Part shown: positions 1 through 10,479 of the stretch, piece after piece
Layout of the letters: every line of letters begins with the position of its first letter
Position numbering within the stretch: position 1 is the stretch's first letter
The notes under the pieces: model-generated
Databases searched by the model: none
Told to the model about the DNA's origin: nothing
The model's input: the letters and a program-made list of their open reading frames with translations, nothing else
Assembly (NCBI GenBank): GCA_039105265.1
Contig: JAPFFF010000049.1
Coordinates: forward strand, 761,001 to 825,000
Reading direction: 5' to 3'
Length of the DNA stretch: 64,000 nt
Source: Tritrichomonas musculus
Taxonomy: Eukaryota; Parabasalia; Tritrichomonadida; Tritrichomonadidae
Program-made: the position numbers and the translations under genes

Positions 1-498
1 GCAACTACATCACCGTATATGAAGGATTTCGCAACATCTCCCTACAAATCACCACAACAAACAAATAAGTTTGCTAATGCTGCGACATCTCCTTTCAAAT
101 CACCACAACAAACATTTGAAGTAGAGAATTCATATACAACACAAAATGAAGATGTATCATTTGCAAATGCTAAAGTTTATCATGTATCTTCTTCATCTGA
201 CGACGATTATGATAACCCGCCAATAAAGTTTGGCTGGATTGCTTTCAGTGATGATGAATCACCTCAACCGTATTCAGTGAGAAAAACATTTTCATCTTCA
301 TCTGATTCATTACCTTCTGATTCATCTTCTTCCGATACATTTCCTAATGGTTCACCAAAAAATAAAAAACAAAGTGATTCAAAGCGTAAACGTAGTAAAA
401 AACAAACGAATTCACAACCATTTCCAATACATAATGATTCTTTAAATACTGTAGGCAATGACTCAACGAGAAGGAGGAGAAGAAGAAGACCGTCATAA
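1..498 (+). CDS. Ser/Lys-rich protein, 3' end only (partial)
   Basis: The frame is open from the first base, so the gene begins outside the window; the first in-frame ATG is at 19. About 165 residues are seen. The N-terminal part repeats ATSPxKSPQQT twice, with a related stretch before it. The middle is acidic and Ser-rich (SSSSDDDYD), and the C-terminus is strongly basic, ending in a run of seven Arg before PS. No known domain is recognised. Repeated SP and KSP sites followed by a basic tail would suit a phosphorylated nuclear or chromatin protein, but that is inference. It could be a host gene or an element gene; its use of SP/TP repeats is unlike the neighbouring Polinton genes. Confidence 0.5.
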   Translation, partial: ATTSPYMKDFATSPYKSPQQTNKFANAATSPFKSPQQTFEVENSYTTQNEDVSFANAKVYHVSSSSDDDYDNPPIKFGWIAFSDDESPQPYSVRKTFSSSSDSLPSDSSSSDTFPNGSPKNKKQSDSKRKRSKKQTNSQPFPIHNDSLNTVGNDSTRRRRRRRPS

Positions 499-575
499 AA
501 ATAAAATCATCATTTTGCAAATCAAAAGAGGTTCAAGGTAGCTTCATCAAATAATCATCATTAATTTATTTTTAT

Positions 576-1013
576 TCATTCAGGTATTTTGATTTCTGGG
601 ATATCATATCCTTCTGCTGCTGATAGTCTCTCAAGCTTTTGTTTAGACATTTGCATCTTATATTCAATATATCCGCAACCCTTACCGTAAACTGTATCAA
701 TCCAGACAGCGATATTATTATTTGAAACCTCCTTTAACGTTTGAATATCTGATGGTCCGGCAACATTAATATAAGCTATTGTTTCACTAACATCAGTACC
801 TGCGGGTGCAACTTTCTGAATTAAGTAATTAATGTTTTCGATAATGGTCTTAAACTCAGGATTCCAGTTACCAATATCTCTAGACCATTTACCAGTTGCG
901 AAGACGATTGTCTTTTTAGATTTGGTTATGAAATCTTGTATGAGAGCAATACATTTATTGTTATATTCAGATTTTTGTGTTTTCCTGTAATTCATCCATT
1001 CAACGTAATTCAT
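576..1013 (-). CDS. Hypothetical protein, ~145 aa
   Basis: An open frame with a stop at 576 and an ATG at 1013 (MNYVEWMNYRKTQK...). The frame stays open upstream to 1184, but that part runs through a G/A-rich palindromic stretch and starts on a non-ATG codon, so the ATG at 1013 is preferred. The protein is mixed alpha/beta-looking, with segments such as KTIVFATGKWSRDIGNW and a C-terminal Lys/Glu helix. No family is recognised. It stands alone between the Ser/Lys-rich gene and a long non-coding stretch. It may be a host gene or an old element gene. Confidence 0.35.
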   Translation of the reverse strand: MNYVEWMNYRKTQKSEYNNKCIALIQDFITKSKKTIVFATGKWSRDIGNWNPEFKTIIENINYLIQKVAPAGTDVSETIAYINVAGPSDIQTLKEVSNNNIAVWIDTVYGKGCGYIEYKMQMSKQKLERLSAAEGYDIPEIKIPE

Positions 1014-1050
1014 CGGCTTCAAATTATGTTCTGTTTTAGACCTCTGAATT

Positions 1051-1134
1051 GGGGAAAAAATCTTCCCCAGGGGAAAAAATTTTGGGGAAATGTAACCACA
1101 TTTTATGTAGCGAAAAAAAAAAATGTGGTTACAT
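1051..1134. repeat. Palindromic cluster and 15-bp-arm hairpin
   Basis: GGGGAAAAAATCTTCCCC (1051-1068) is itself a near palindrome, followed by further GGGGAAA copies. ATGTAACCACATTTT at 1090-1104 then pairs perfectly with its reverse complement at 1120-1134 across a 15-base, A-rich loop. It lies upstream of the gene ending at 576. It could be a small MITE-like insertion or a transcriptional hairpin; no target duplication was recognised. Confidence 0.5.
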
Positions 1135-2919
1135 AAAGTTAATCTTGAAAATTTTAATTCAATGAGTTTCATTAAAAAGTTCAAATATGAAAATTTTTAT
1201 AAATGCTTTACTAGACGTCAAATCAAAATACGTCACAAAACGCCTTTCAAAACAGTACAATCAAATTTCTTCTCAAGAAACATCGCAACAAACATATTTT
1301 TACAACAAATACAACTTTTCAACATAATCATATTATCCATTATCAAATAACTTTTTCAAAGTAGCTCCTTTTTCTTCATATTGCTGATATATAAATAAAC
1401 ATTACATATAAATAGTATTTAACTTACTAATCACTATTTTTACGAATAAGGTTTCATTATATAATTGATTATCTTCCATACATAAAATGAGCAAGCATAA
1501 GCAGAATAAATCAATTGTATAAGTCTATTATAATATAATAAATGTGTTTTGAAATCGTATAACTCAAATTCGAATAATTAATAATTGCATAATCGAATAA
1601 TTGTAAAAGAGATCATATTTCAATAGCATAACACAAATGTATACCTCAAAACAAATAGAATAAACTTATTAAATCAAAGATATAACTTATAATCTTGCAT
1701 TATGACATAATCTAACAAAACTCAAAAATAAAAAAATATAAAATAATACAAAATGTTCCACATCAATAGTACAAGTCAAATACATCGCTCAAACATACAT
1801 CTCAAACAAATAAGTGAATAATCTAATAATATATTACTATAACGAAGAAAACTTTAATAAGAAACATAACTCAGTATTAAAATATAAACATCTTTTCTTA
1901 ATAAACTTATATCAAAAAACTCATTTTCATAATTGAAGCATTATTGCGAATGACATAAAATTAAGATGTATACCTATTTTAATGATTTATTATAACATTT
2001 ATAGCCAGTTTGTTGATTGTAATTCCACTGATCTTGATTTTGAGTGAATCGATTGTTGATATAAATTTCACTGATCTTGCTGTTGAGAACTTCAATTTCT
2101 CTTTCTTTAGCTTCAACAGTGTATTGAAGTTCAGCAGTCTTGTCATTGAGTAATTCATTTCATTGATCTTGCAATTGAGTTCTTCGATCTCTCTATCCTT
2201 GGCTTCAATTGTTGATTGTAACTAACTGATCTTTCCGTTGAGTGCTTCGATTTCTCTGTTCTTGGTTTCAACTTGATTGAAGTTTAACAATCTTACCTAT
2301 GAGTGATTCAATTTTCGCTGCCATCTCTCAAGATCTTGCCATTGAGTGCTTCAATTTCTCTGTTCTTGGCTTCAACTGTTGATTGTAATTCAGCGATTTG
2401 TCCATTGAGGACTTCGATCGTTGAATTCAATTCATTGATCTTGCTGTTGAGTGTTTCAATCTCTCTGTTCTTGTCTTCAATAGCGGACTGTATCTCCGCA
2501 TTTATTTAATTAAAAATGATGTGGAAAAACATATCACATCAAAAGATATTGAAAATTTTCTACGTTAAATTTACACTCGGTGGGCTTTTTAACGTCAAAT
2601 TATGATTAATCTTAAAGTTTTTTTACTCTTTACTATATTTTTGGCTTTAAATATCATATTCACAAAAATATCAACTATTTATAAAATTTGGTTTTAAATA
2701 TCTTATTAAAAAATATGTAGGCTACTCATTTTTTTGAAATTAAAAAGTGCATTTTTTTCGATTAATTTTTAGAAATATTCAATAAATTTAAAATATGAAA
2801 TTGTATACACAATACATATTTATTTTATCTTAATTAGAACACATAATATCTATTATTCACGAACTTTTTTTCTGCAATATTATTTCCAATATCACAAAAT
2901 CAAGTTTATGTAATTGTTG
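1135..2919. other. AT-rich stretch without intact gene
   Basis: About 1.8 kb of very AT-rich DNA. Apart from the decayed coiled-coil repeats at 2010-2510, no reading frame, RNA gene or repeat could be supported. It ends at the junction with the duplicated element-C fragment at about 2920. Confidence 0.5.
2010..2510 (-). pseudogene. Decayed coiled-coil repeat gene fragment
   Basis: Read on the minus strand this stretch gives repeated, degenerate units of the type AKNREIEALNGKI / LNSKINELNSTIEVLN, i.e. Glu/Lys/Leu/Asn heptads about 23-27 residues long. At DNA level the unit is recognisable as a recurring 'ttgagtgcttcaatttctctgttcttggcttcaa'-like block. Stops and frame changes separate the units, and no start codon or terminus is visible, so this is a remnant. 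Long coiled-coil proteins of this repeat style are common in trichomonads; this may be a host gene relic. Confidence 0.5.
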
Positions 2920-3862
2920 TTTGATGCTTAATATCAAACATTTCGTCGATTCTTTTCACGACAAAACTGCATTTGAATTTTTCTGATATCTCTTTGATTT
3001 TGTTATTTGGCATCGATTTTGTTTGAACATAATATCGCAAGTGATTTATTTCTTCATCATTGAACACTCCTGACTGAATCAAAGCATAGACAAAACAATT
3101 GTCTTTATAATTTTTCTTATCTATCTTTGAGAATATTTGGAATTCACTGAGATCTAAATTAGATAAATTAATAAAAGGAAAGAATGAGCCTTCTGGTGTT
3201 GATCTATAATCTGGATCGATTTCGACTTCTTCATGATATAAAGCATGGTCATCTTCATCTTCTTTAATAACATCGAACTTAATTCCTTTATCGTCTAGTT
3301 GTTTTCTCAGAAAAAGTACATCATATTTGACTGGAATGAATTCAAAATTGACAGTTGGGTTTGTATCTGATTTCTCTTCTGACAAGTCTAATTCGCCTGA
3401 TATGTGACCTATTGTGCTCTCTATGTCATGTTTGTCGCTGAGAGTGAACCATTTTGCGTGTCCATCAAGTGTGTATGCTTTGACGACAACTTTTGATTTA
3501 TTTCGAATCTTATAGCAGTGTCGAAGCATCTCTGTAAATGCGAGTCTCTTGCACTCACTGTCTCCAATATCGACGTCAAAGGAGAACTCTTTTGCAGCCA
3601 TAAACATGAGTCTTTTGAGTTCTTTTTGAAATAACTCTTGATCATCCACTTCTTGTACTCTTTTTTCGTATGCTTGTCTTGCTTGTGTCTTTGATTCTTC
3701 ATAAAAGTCTATAGACAAGTTCATTATGTCATTATCTACATTTGATATATTGGTTTTCATCTTTTTCCCCGACAAGCCACTTCTCTGTAATCTCTGTATT
3801 TGATTTTGCTGTGTTTGAACAAGTTTTATCAATTCTTCTCTTGAAAGTTTGTTGAAGTCCAT
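2920..3862 (-). pseudogene. 5' part of element-C type DNA polymerase B
   Basis: It encodes a ~314-residue N-terminal segment almost identical to the start of the polymerase at 43072-46422, beginning MDFNKLSREELIKLVQTQQN with a short coiled coil. It includes the KDNCFVYALIQSG segment of the OTU-like region but no exonuclease or polymerase motif. It is fossil material inside the inverted fragment and is upstream of, and co-oriented with, the next fragment as in element C. Confidence 0.75.
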
Positions 3863-3983
3863 TTTAAGTGTGATTAAATTGACCTTTATTAACCTAAAAA
3901 CCGTAGAAATATAAAAATAAAAGAATTAAAAATAAAAAGAAAAAATAAAAGAAAATTAAGAGAAGAATTGTTTATTAATGACC

Positions 3984-4732
3984 TTATGCTATTAAAAGTG
4001 TCTTTAAATAATGTTCAACCCACCATGCTGTAATTGTGGGTAAGTTTTTAGTATTCACATCTGGAGCATTATCCTGAAGTGATAGTAAATATTGGTAATC
4101 TCGAGGATCATTAACGAGCTTTTTTATTGAGGAAGTAAAGTCATTATAAAGATCTTGTTGGAGCTTGGATGTATTATAATCTTTGCTGTATTTATTTTTG
4201 AATTCTTCATGGACGAATATTAAACGTCTTGCTTCTTCTGATCTACTGATCTTTCTTTCTAGAGTTTTAGCAATTCCAGCTGGATCAACCTTTTCTCTAT
4301 TATCCCAGGCATTGTTTACCACTCTCATTAATTCATCTAAGAAAGCCTGATCTTTGCATACTCTTTTTGAAACAGATGCATAATCTATTTCCGGTGCTGG
4401 TGCTGGTGGAGGTGGAGGTGGTGGTGGTATCTTTAGTTTTGTAATTTGTTCCTCCAGGTTCTTGATCTTGGTCTCATAATCTGCTTTTTGCTTTTCCAGC
4501 TTTTTGTCCACATATTTGGTCATTATTTGACGAATTCTCCAATCCAACTTTGTGAGTGGATTTGGCTGCTGATCGGATTGGAGAATTATGTCCATTAATC
4601 TTTCCCAACTTTTTGTCTCTTCCTCTGGTTCAGCTGGCAAAAAATTTATGACATGGCCAGGTTCTATTTGCAAATGAGGTTCTTCTTCCTCCTCTTGTTG
4701 CTTATTCAGCAAGTTTTGCAGTAATTGATTCT
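3984..4732 (-). pseudogene. 3' part of element-C coiled-coil/proline protein gene
   Basis: It matches the C-terminal ~245 residues of the protein at 41673-42950: an acidic EEEEEP stretch, a coiled coil, a short polyproline tract, and a conserved alpha-helical C-terminus ending WWVEHYLKTLLIA. The 13-residue Gln/Leu repeats that fill the N-terminal part of the full gene are represented here only by the last unit. Function unknown. Confidence 0.7.
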
Positions 4733-7126
4733 AGTAAAGCATTTCATTACTGTTTGTTTATCGATGACTTCTTTATAATCACTTGATTTGATGTTGTTCT
4801 TCTTCAATGAAACACCTTTGAGCTTTAATGATATTGTTCTATCATCACTCCATATCGTATAACATTTAGCGCATAAAGCAACTTGATTTGCTCCGAACTT
4901 CTCAACACAGGCTCCTAAAATCTTTTTCTCATCATATACATCACTGACTGCAGGATTTGGCATAAATGAATAAATGTGTTTGTCATAAAATGTTTTGTCT
5001 TTGATGACATAATCAAACAGCTGATTAATCGGTTTATTCATATCGCCTGCGATTGACATGTAAAGACTATCTGTATCGACCGAGTTAAAATGAATCTTAT
5101 TCATGTAAATACATTTGTAAATAAAGTCATAAATGAAAGTCAAATACCAGTATTTCGCATTGTCAAGTGTAAAGAATGATTCCTGAAGACATGTATTACA
5201 TTTGAATGAATGAGGTCGTGATTGTATCAAATAACAATCATTTGACAATTTACATCCATTGCGATAAGTATCGGATGCAATCAATTGAAAGGCTTTATTT
5301 TTATCAACAATTCTGACTTTATTTAAGTTCTCTGAATTCATACCGTCATAATCGTAAGAACTGTTCATGCTAATCTTGTAAAACTTTTCGTTTCCGTGTG
5401 TCTTTCCCGACAATATATCCTGACGCTTCTTCATAAACTCACAAACAATTTGATTGAATCCGTCATGAGCTTCATATAAACTTAAGCTCTTAATGTCATC
5501 AACGATAAGTCCGTGATCAATTAAAAACCATAAATAATAATTCGAGAACGTCATAAATGTACCGCATGTATCAAGCAACATTGTCAGCTTTCTTGTTTCT
5601 TTATCTGCTGAATTCAATTTATTGTCTTTCATATATTTGTACATATAACTTCCAATCGTTTGTTCATCATTCATTATATTGATGTTTCTAAACACAGGAG
5701 GGAAATTAATCAAATCATTGATTTTATTCTTTGGACATCTCAATCTGACTTCAGCTTTGAATATAAACTCAGGGTTTGCATCAAATCGTTTCTTTGATTG
5801 AATGATATTCATTGAAGCATTGAACACCTTTTCATTCTTGTTTCCTTGCTCATCATAAACATCAAATCGTTTTATAAATGAGCCAGGCATGAACATGATT
5901 CCTCCGTGATAAGGATTGAATGAATGTTTTACTGAACTGAATGATGAAGGATACAATGAATTGAAATCAATACCAGCCACGTGTGAGACTATGTTTGAAG
6001 TGTCATAACTAATGATTCTGTCATTAACGGCATCATATTTGAGTTTATTGATTAATGTTTGACCTCTAATGTTCACTCGATGAAGAACATTTGATAATCC
6101 TCCCGTTATGTTCTCTCTCAAATTGTAATATTCTTTTTCATCAGTTATGAGTGTTGGTAAATGATGGAGCTTGCAGAATTTCTTCAATTGTATTTTGGTT
6201 CTTGTTATCTTGTCATCATCACGTTGTTACAAACGATTCCATTCAGCACAAGCCAGTAGGCAGTTATCAATTTGATGTCCTTTGCTGTTATCTATTCTGT
6301 CTAGTGTTGGTTTGTTGTTGTAAGTAAAGTGTTCACCACACAAATGACATTTACCTGTTTCATTTGATTCATACAATTTCATGAATGCATTAAAATCCTT
6401 TTCACTAACACATTTTGATATATCACGTTGCTTTTGGTTCATCTTGTTGTGTTTCTCATCTTGCTTTCGATAACTGTTGCATTTATAGTTCCACCATTTG
6501 TTATCTGGCTTAAATGTATTCATCTTGTTTATGGTTTCATAATCGTTCTTCGGATTGAAATCTTTGTAAGCGAGAGCATATTTGATACATGATGCGTTCT
6601 TTGATAACGAAAGATTACTTATCAAATCAACTTTATATACAGCATTCATTTGAATAAGGTTGTCAATCGGTTTAATCATCATTTCAACATCATTGTCATT
6701 GTATGATAACAAGTAATCCCATCGAGTCGCAAACCTCTTTGAATCTATCAAATACTCTTCATAATCAGCTTTAGTTAATGGGTTCTTTTGATTGAGATAA
6801 CTGTAAAAATCTTCATATTTGAACGGTTCACTCTTTGATAACACTTCATTATAATTATCACTGTTGATTGCTTCATAAGGAAATACACCTTTCGAACTGT
6901 TTGATACACCCCCAAAATCGATTCCGAATTGTTTGAGCGTACCACCAGCTACAAATGCCTGAGCGTCAATGAATCGTAATCGAATGGGATACTTTGATGA
7001 TTTCAATATGAATTGTTTCAATGATGAAGCAGTTCCAATCATTCCGCTATCGATAGACCAATGATTTTTAATCAATTGCTCTTTGAATAAGTTTGAATCA
7101 AATCGTGATGAATTAAAACCGAACAC
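4733..7126 (-). pseudogene. Outer Polinton B: downstream part of DNA polymerase B
   Basis: Family B, protein-primed type polymerase remains related to the polymerase of element A (18237-24104). Visible are exonuclease II (GFNSSRFDSNLF) and III (YNDNDVEMM), an HNH-like zinc module (CHLCGEHF ... TLDRIDN ... GHQIDNC), polymerase motif A (DFNSLYPSS) and motif C (VDTDSLYM). The upstream side of the same gene lies at 24440-26418, because Polinton A has inserted between them. At the other end the homology stops at 4732, where the inverted element-C fragment begins. Broken; a few breaks. Confidence 0.85.
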
Positions 7127-7438
7127 AGTAGTTATAAGATGGGGCCAGCTCCCGGGAGATACTTTGGCCTTGATTTTCGGGTCCGATTTTCAATACGAAG
7201 GTTGACCTGTCTTCTAGCATTCATTTTTGAGGTTATGTTTCAATACTAGGAGCTCAAACTTGTGAAATGCTGAAATTTCAAAAAAAGTACCCAAAAATGG
7301 ATGTTTTGAAGGGGTTTGGAGGCAAAAATAATGTCCGAATTCAGGCCCATTTTGATGCAAAAAGAGAATGTAAAAGAGCAGATTTTCATGAAAAATGGTG
7401 TACAGGAAGATATCAATCTTTTTTGTAAGGGATAATTT
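7127..7438. repeat. Left terminal inverted repeat of Polinton A
   Basis: Reads as the reverse complement of 24128-24439 with a few single-base differences. It is preceded by the target duplication AACAC (7122-7126). The repeat runs up to the stop codon of the first gene (7437), so no spacer separates terminus and coding DNA. Confidence 0.93.
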
Positions 7439-7775
7439 AATAAATTAGTTTTAGAAAAACCTTGAATGTGTCTGGTTTAATTTCATTTCCAAGTGGATCA
7501 GTCCACCATAGTTTGAAGTCTCGTTTATTCCCAATATATTCATATTTTCTATTATCATCCGGAGGCATCACGTTGGCATACCATACTAACGAATCACAGT
7601 ATTTGTCACGTTGAATGAATGATGCATGTAGTTCGCTTTCGCCATCTAGATATCCATTACATGTACAGCGAGCATATTGGAATACGATGTATTTAGGATT
7701 CTTTGAGTAGACAAAATCGATGGGAAATTGATTCTCACATGTGTCTGTTATGAAGTATGTCTTGCTTGTTTTCAT
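7437..7775 (-). CDS. Small beta-rich protein, possible penton-like
   Basis: 112 residues with ATG at 7775, preceded by the element's start-site motif (7773-7796). It lies just downstream of the major capsid gene on the same strand, next to the left terminus. The sequence is aromatic and beta-rich, with a C-terminal segment KLWWTDPLGNEIKPDTFKVFLKL. That pattern (strand, turn with D-x-x-G-N, strand) resembles the end of single-jelly-roll minor capsid (penton) proteins and of the candidate at 46415-47152 (SLVDFQFQPIALKS). It is much shorter than a usual penton (about 250 aa), so this assignment is speculative. Otherwise unknown. Confidence 0.4.
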   Translation of the reverse strand: MKTSKTYFITDTCENQFPIDFVYSKNPKYIVFQYARCTCNGYLDGESELHASFIQRDKYCDSLVWYANVMPPDDNRKYEYIGNKRDFKLWWTDPLGNEIKPDTFKVFLKLIY

Positions 7776-7796
7776 TTGATTTCATACAAAAATAAA
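7773..7796 (-). promoter_or_regulatory. Element-A start-site motif (7775 gene)
   Basis: TTTATTTTTGTATG, then AAATCAAATG ending on the start codon. One of four sites in element A with identical spacing: a TATTTTTG/A block, about 9 variable bases, then CAAATG. Confidence 0.5.
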
Positions 7797-7817
7797 GCCA
7801 TCTACATATTCTTTCAT

Positions 7818-9524
7818 TTAGTAGTATCCATCTGGAACACCATTTGCAAAGTATTTAACGGAACCTCTTGCCCATGTGAAGTATGTGTCTGTGCAAACCC
7901 ACATTTCGGGCGATGGAGGGTGTACGTTTGGATTGTTAACATCAAAGTTATAATATGTATCGTTTGCACCTCTATACAAAGGTTGACCTTTGAATTTGAT
8001 TGTAACTGTGTTTCCACCAGTATCAACACCATCGAATACATATCCAGAATTAGTACGTTCAAGTTGGAAGTTGATACAAAAGCTGGTGGCATCGGAGATA
8101 GTATTCTTATAACGTGTTCCGTCAGGTGCATTCAAAGACATTGTCCAAGAATCTTCAAGTTCATGGGATGGTCTGAGAGAGCCATCTAATTCATTACTTA
8201 TTAATTGATATTGATAGAAACGTGGACCAATAGTTGAATCAAATTCTGTATCTGGATACTTAACATTGTTGATGGTGAGCTGTACATTCTGGTACATAAT
8301 ATTATCGAAACATGTTATTTCATTAGTTCTTTTAGGGAACATGACTGTGATGTTGGTAGCATTTGAAAGAGCAATTGATTTAGAAACATCTAGACCTGCA
8401 TCTGTTGCAAGACCTTGGAAACCTTCACGTACAAGTTGCTGAGATGGAATTAGAAGAGGTGTGTTGAGTTCACGAATGAGTCCATTGAGGCAGTCAGGTT
8501 TGATTCCAAAGCCGGCAAGATCTGATTTCATGGTTACAATGGTTCCACCACGACAGTTAAGAATTACTTCTTCAGTCTTGTATGCAATGACTTTAGTAGA
8601 ATCACCAAGGACTGGAAGTGTTTGGAAACCATCATTTTGCAAATCATTTGAACCATCTTGAGGAGCATCTGCAAGCTTGTATTCAGTTACAATTGTTGCT
8701 GGAGAACCAATTTGAGAGAACTTGTTTGAGAATGTCATGTTGGCTGGAACGTCTTGCTCTATGGTAGAACAGTTAAGGAGTTCTTCAATTTCTTTAACAA
8801 CAGATGGTTGGACTTGATGCCAAACTAATGCTTCTGTTGATGATTTAATTTCTTCTTCAATCTCTCCACAAATGGAGTTTGGATAGAGTTGCCAAGCTTG
8901 GAATGCAAGCTGATCTGTAAAGTAAATGGATGCTTCAAATGTGACTCTATGAGGTTTACCGTCTGCAAGTAATGTAAGTGGAACGTAAACACCACATACT
9001 GAAGGGCTCATGCGAGATGTATTCTCCCACAACGAATACCTGTGTTTGGCAGGCTCTTTGGCATCAATTGGTTTGATAGAATTGTATGCAAATGATTCAC
9101 GAATGAGTTCATCTTGCTGATATTCTTTAAGCATAACGTTATCAATCCATAAGCGAGCATCTGAAAAGAGTTCTACCGCATGTTTGAAACCAATGAATAT
9201 ACGATTTAAGTTTGCTGTATCATCATCTAAATGCAATTCTTTATTAAGTTGGACTACAAGATCAAGCTTTGCTGTAACGAAATTCTTTTCCATTTGTGAG
9301 ATGGTATGACCTTGATGTGTCCATTTGATTTTAGTTTTGGTTCCAATTGGCATGGGAGCATCTTTATCATCAACATCTTCTGTAAACCATCCAAATGTAT
9401 GATCACCACCATTGTATGCAATGAGATTTCGAAGTTTTGATTGGAAGAATTTTAGGACATCACCTTCGTCATTACCGGTGTTCTTGAGTTGAGCGTTCTG
9501 ATATGTCATTCTTTGAGCTTGCAT
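7818..9524 (-). CDS. Major capsid protein, double jelly-roll type
   Basis: 568 residues, close to the usual size of Polinton major capsid proteins, which fold as two jelly-rolls and build the icosahedral shell. The assignment rests on length, beta-rich composition, the segment LNRIFIGFKHAVELFSDARL (compare NKIWFGFKDARDAIEKYEI in the capsid candidate of element C), and its place near the ATPase and a small amphipathic protein gene. The N-terminus is MQAQRMTYQNAQ; the ATG six codons in (9509) lies nearer the start-site motif and may be the true start. The gene faces away from 9581-9928 with only 56 bases between. It appears open throughout. Family membership is known biology; the specific fold is inferred. 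Confidence 0.75.
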   Translation of the reverse strand: MQAQRMTYQNAQLKNTGNDEGDVLKFFQSKLRNLIAYNGGDHTFGWFTEDVDDKDAPMPIGTKTKIKWTHQGHTISQMEKNFVTAKLDLVVQLNKELHLDDDTANLNRIFIGFKHAVELFSDARLWIDNVMLKEYQQDELIRESFAYNSIKPIDAKEPAKHRYSLWENTSRMSPSVCGVYVPLTLLADGKPHRVTFEASIYFTDQLAFQAWQLYPNSICGEIEEEIKSSTEALVWHQVQPSVVKEIEELLNCSTIEQDVPANMTFSNKFSQIGSPATIVTEYKLADAPQDGSNDLQNDGFQTLPVLGDSTKVIAYKTEEVILNCRGGTIVTMKSDLAGFGIKPDCLNGLIRELNTPLLIPSQQLVREGFQGLATDAGLDVSKSIALSNATNITVMFPKRTNEITCFDNIMYQNVQLTINNVKYPDTEFDSTIGPRFYQYQLISNELDGSLRPSHELEDSWTMSLNAPDGTRYKNTISDATSFCINFQLERTNSGYVFDGVDTGGNTVTIKFKGQPLYRGANDTYYNFDVNNPNVHPPSPEMWVCTDTYFTWARGSVKYFANGVPDGYY

Positions 9525-9580
9525 TAAAAAAGATTCGTGTGAAGTTACATTTTTGAGATTTTAATACAAACCCAAAGAAA

Positions 9581-9928
9581 ATGGCATTCGGGACCTGGTT
9601 TAAGAACTTGCTGGTGAAAGGAAAAAATTTCATAAAGAAAGCATCACCATACATTCGTAAGGGAATTGAAATAGCACGAAAAGTTGGACCTATGTTTGGT
9701 GATACAGTTGGCGGCATCGTTAATAGTATTGCTAATGGAGCTGATTACTTACTCAATAAAGTTGCGCCAATTCCACCTAAAACAAACCCAATCAAACCAA
9801 AACCTTTACCAATAGATTTCACAAATTTTGATTCAATAATTAAAGATGATTCAAACAATAAGGTGGAAATGATTCAAAGACCAATTCTTGGTGGAAATAA
9901 AGGTAGACTAACTCCAATCTTGAAGTGA
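9581..9928 (+). CDS. Small basic amphipathic protein (pVI-like?)
   Basis: 115 residues. The N-terminal half is basic and amphipathic (FKNLLVKGKNFIKKASPYIRKGIEIARKVG) followed by a Gly/Ala segment with GDTVGGIVNSIANGAD; the rest is Pro/Lys-rich and polar. This layout resembles the internal minor capsid or core proteins of adenovirus-like viruses (protein VI/X type, membrane-active amphipathic helix), and an analogous gene precedes the capsid region in element C (33775-34173). It is divergent from the major capsid gene and followed at 55 bases by the next gene. Similarity is by layout only. Confidence 0.45.
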   Translation: MAFGTWFKNLLVKGKNFIKKASPYIRKGIEIARKVGPMFGDTVGGIVNSIANGADYLLNKVAPIPPKTNPIKPKPLPIDFTNFDSIIKDDSNNKVEMIQRPILGGNKGRLTPILK

Positions 9929-9962
9929 TTTAAATGAGTCCATTGATGGTTTAATGTGATTG

Positions 9963-9986
9963 TTTATTTTTATGTGACATCAAATG
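9963..9986 (+). promoter_or_regulatory. Element-A start-site motif (9984 gene)
   Basis: TTTATTTTTATGTG then ACATCAAATG ending on the start codon; same 24-base layout as at 7773-7796, 12515-12538 and 15706-15729. Confidence 0.5.
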
Positions 9987-10337
9987 GAAGTAAAAGTGAT
10001 TGGACCCATTAAAGAATATTTGAAAACATTTAATACTCCAGATGAATTCAATCTGTGGTATGCTAAAAATAAAGACGAGATTGATAAGATTACGACTCAT
10101 AAACTTAATAAGATGTATTACATTGAGGGATATCGTATTACCAAAATCAAAGGTGTACTTTGTCTAAAGAAAGCTGTCAAGAAACAGGTAGATGATTCGC
10201 AAAATGATTCACAAAATGATCGTGAAAATGAGTCTGCAATCTTGGATATACAGAATGAAATAGAGCAACTCAAAAGTGATATTCTTGCAATCAAGACAGC
10301 CATCAACGACATTGTTAAAGTAATTAATGGTGAATGA
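9984..10337 (+). CDS. Hypothetical coiled-coil protein, 117 aa
   Basis: The N-terminal ~60 residues (FNTPDEFNLWYAKNKDEIDK ... LNKMYYIEGYRITKIKG) look like a small folded helical/beta module; residues 70-117 form a coiled coil (IQNEIEQLKSDILAIKTAIND) after a QNDSQND linker. It follows the amphipathic protein gene and precedes the ATPase gene on the same strand. The position within the morphogenesis block suggests a virion or packaging role, but no family was recognised. The start at 9984 is supported by the start-site motif. Confidence 0.6.
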   Translation: MEVKVIGPIKEYLKTFNTPDEFNLWYAKNKDEIDKITTHKLNKMYYIEGYRITKIKGVLCLKKAVKKQVDDSQNDSQNDRENESAILDIQNEIEQLKSDILAIKTAINDIVKVINGE

Positions 10338-10395
10338 TATTCTTAAAACCTTTTTGCAAATATTTTTGAATCCATTTTCATTAGGATTTTGCGAC

Positions 10396-10411
10396 TGCGT
10401 GATTTCACGCA
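10396..10411. promoter_or_regulatory. Perfect short hairpin upstream of ATPase
   Basis: TGCGTGA TT TCACGCA, 7-bp arms with a 2-base loop, GC-rich in an AT-rich spacer between the genes ending at 10337 and starting at 10480. It could act as a terminator or an operator; no function can be shown. Confidence 0.4.
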
Positions 10412-10479
10412 CTCATGTTTTTGGACATATTTTGAGACTTTTGCAAGCCTATGTTTGCATCCATTTTAATTAACTGTAA

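Larger units (their letters stand above)
2920..4732 (-). mobile_element. Inverted partial copy of Polinton C (fossil fragment)
   Basis: This 1.8 kb block is the reverse complement of 42197-44014, with only a few scattered differences (roughly 1% by eye) and a shorter proline-coding tract. It carries the 3' part of the gene at 41673-42950 and the 5' part of the polymerase gene at 43072, in the same relative order. Both ends lie inside genes, so it is an internal fragment and not a whole element. At 4732/4733 it abuts the downstream part of the outer polymerase gene B. A recent duplication or rearrangement is likely; an assembly artefact is possible. Confidence 0.8.

Noticed and set aside
7728-8189. 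Plus-strand frame rich in Cys/Ile
   Set aside because: Antisense to the major capsid gene, no motif, composition typical of a shadow frame.
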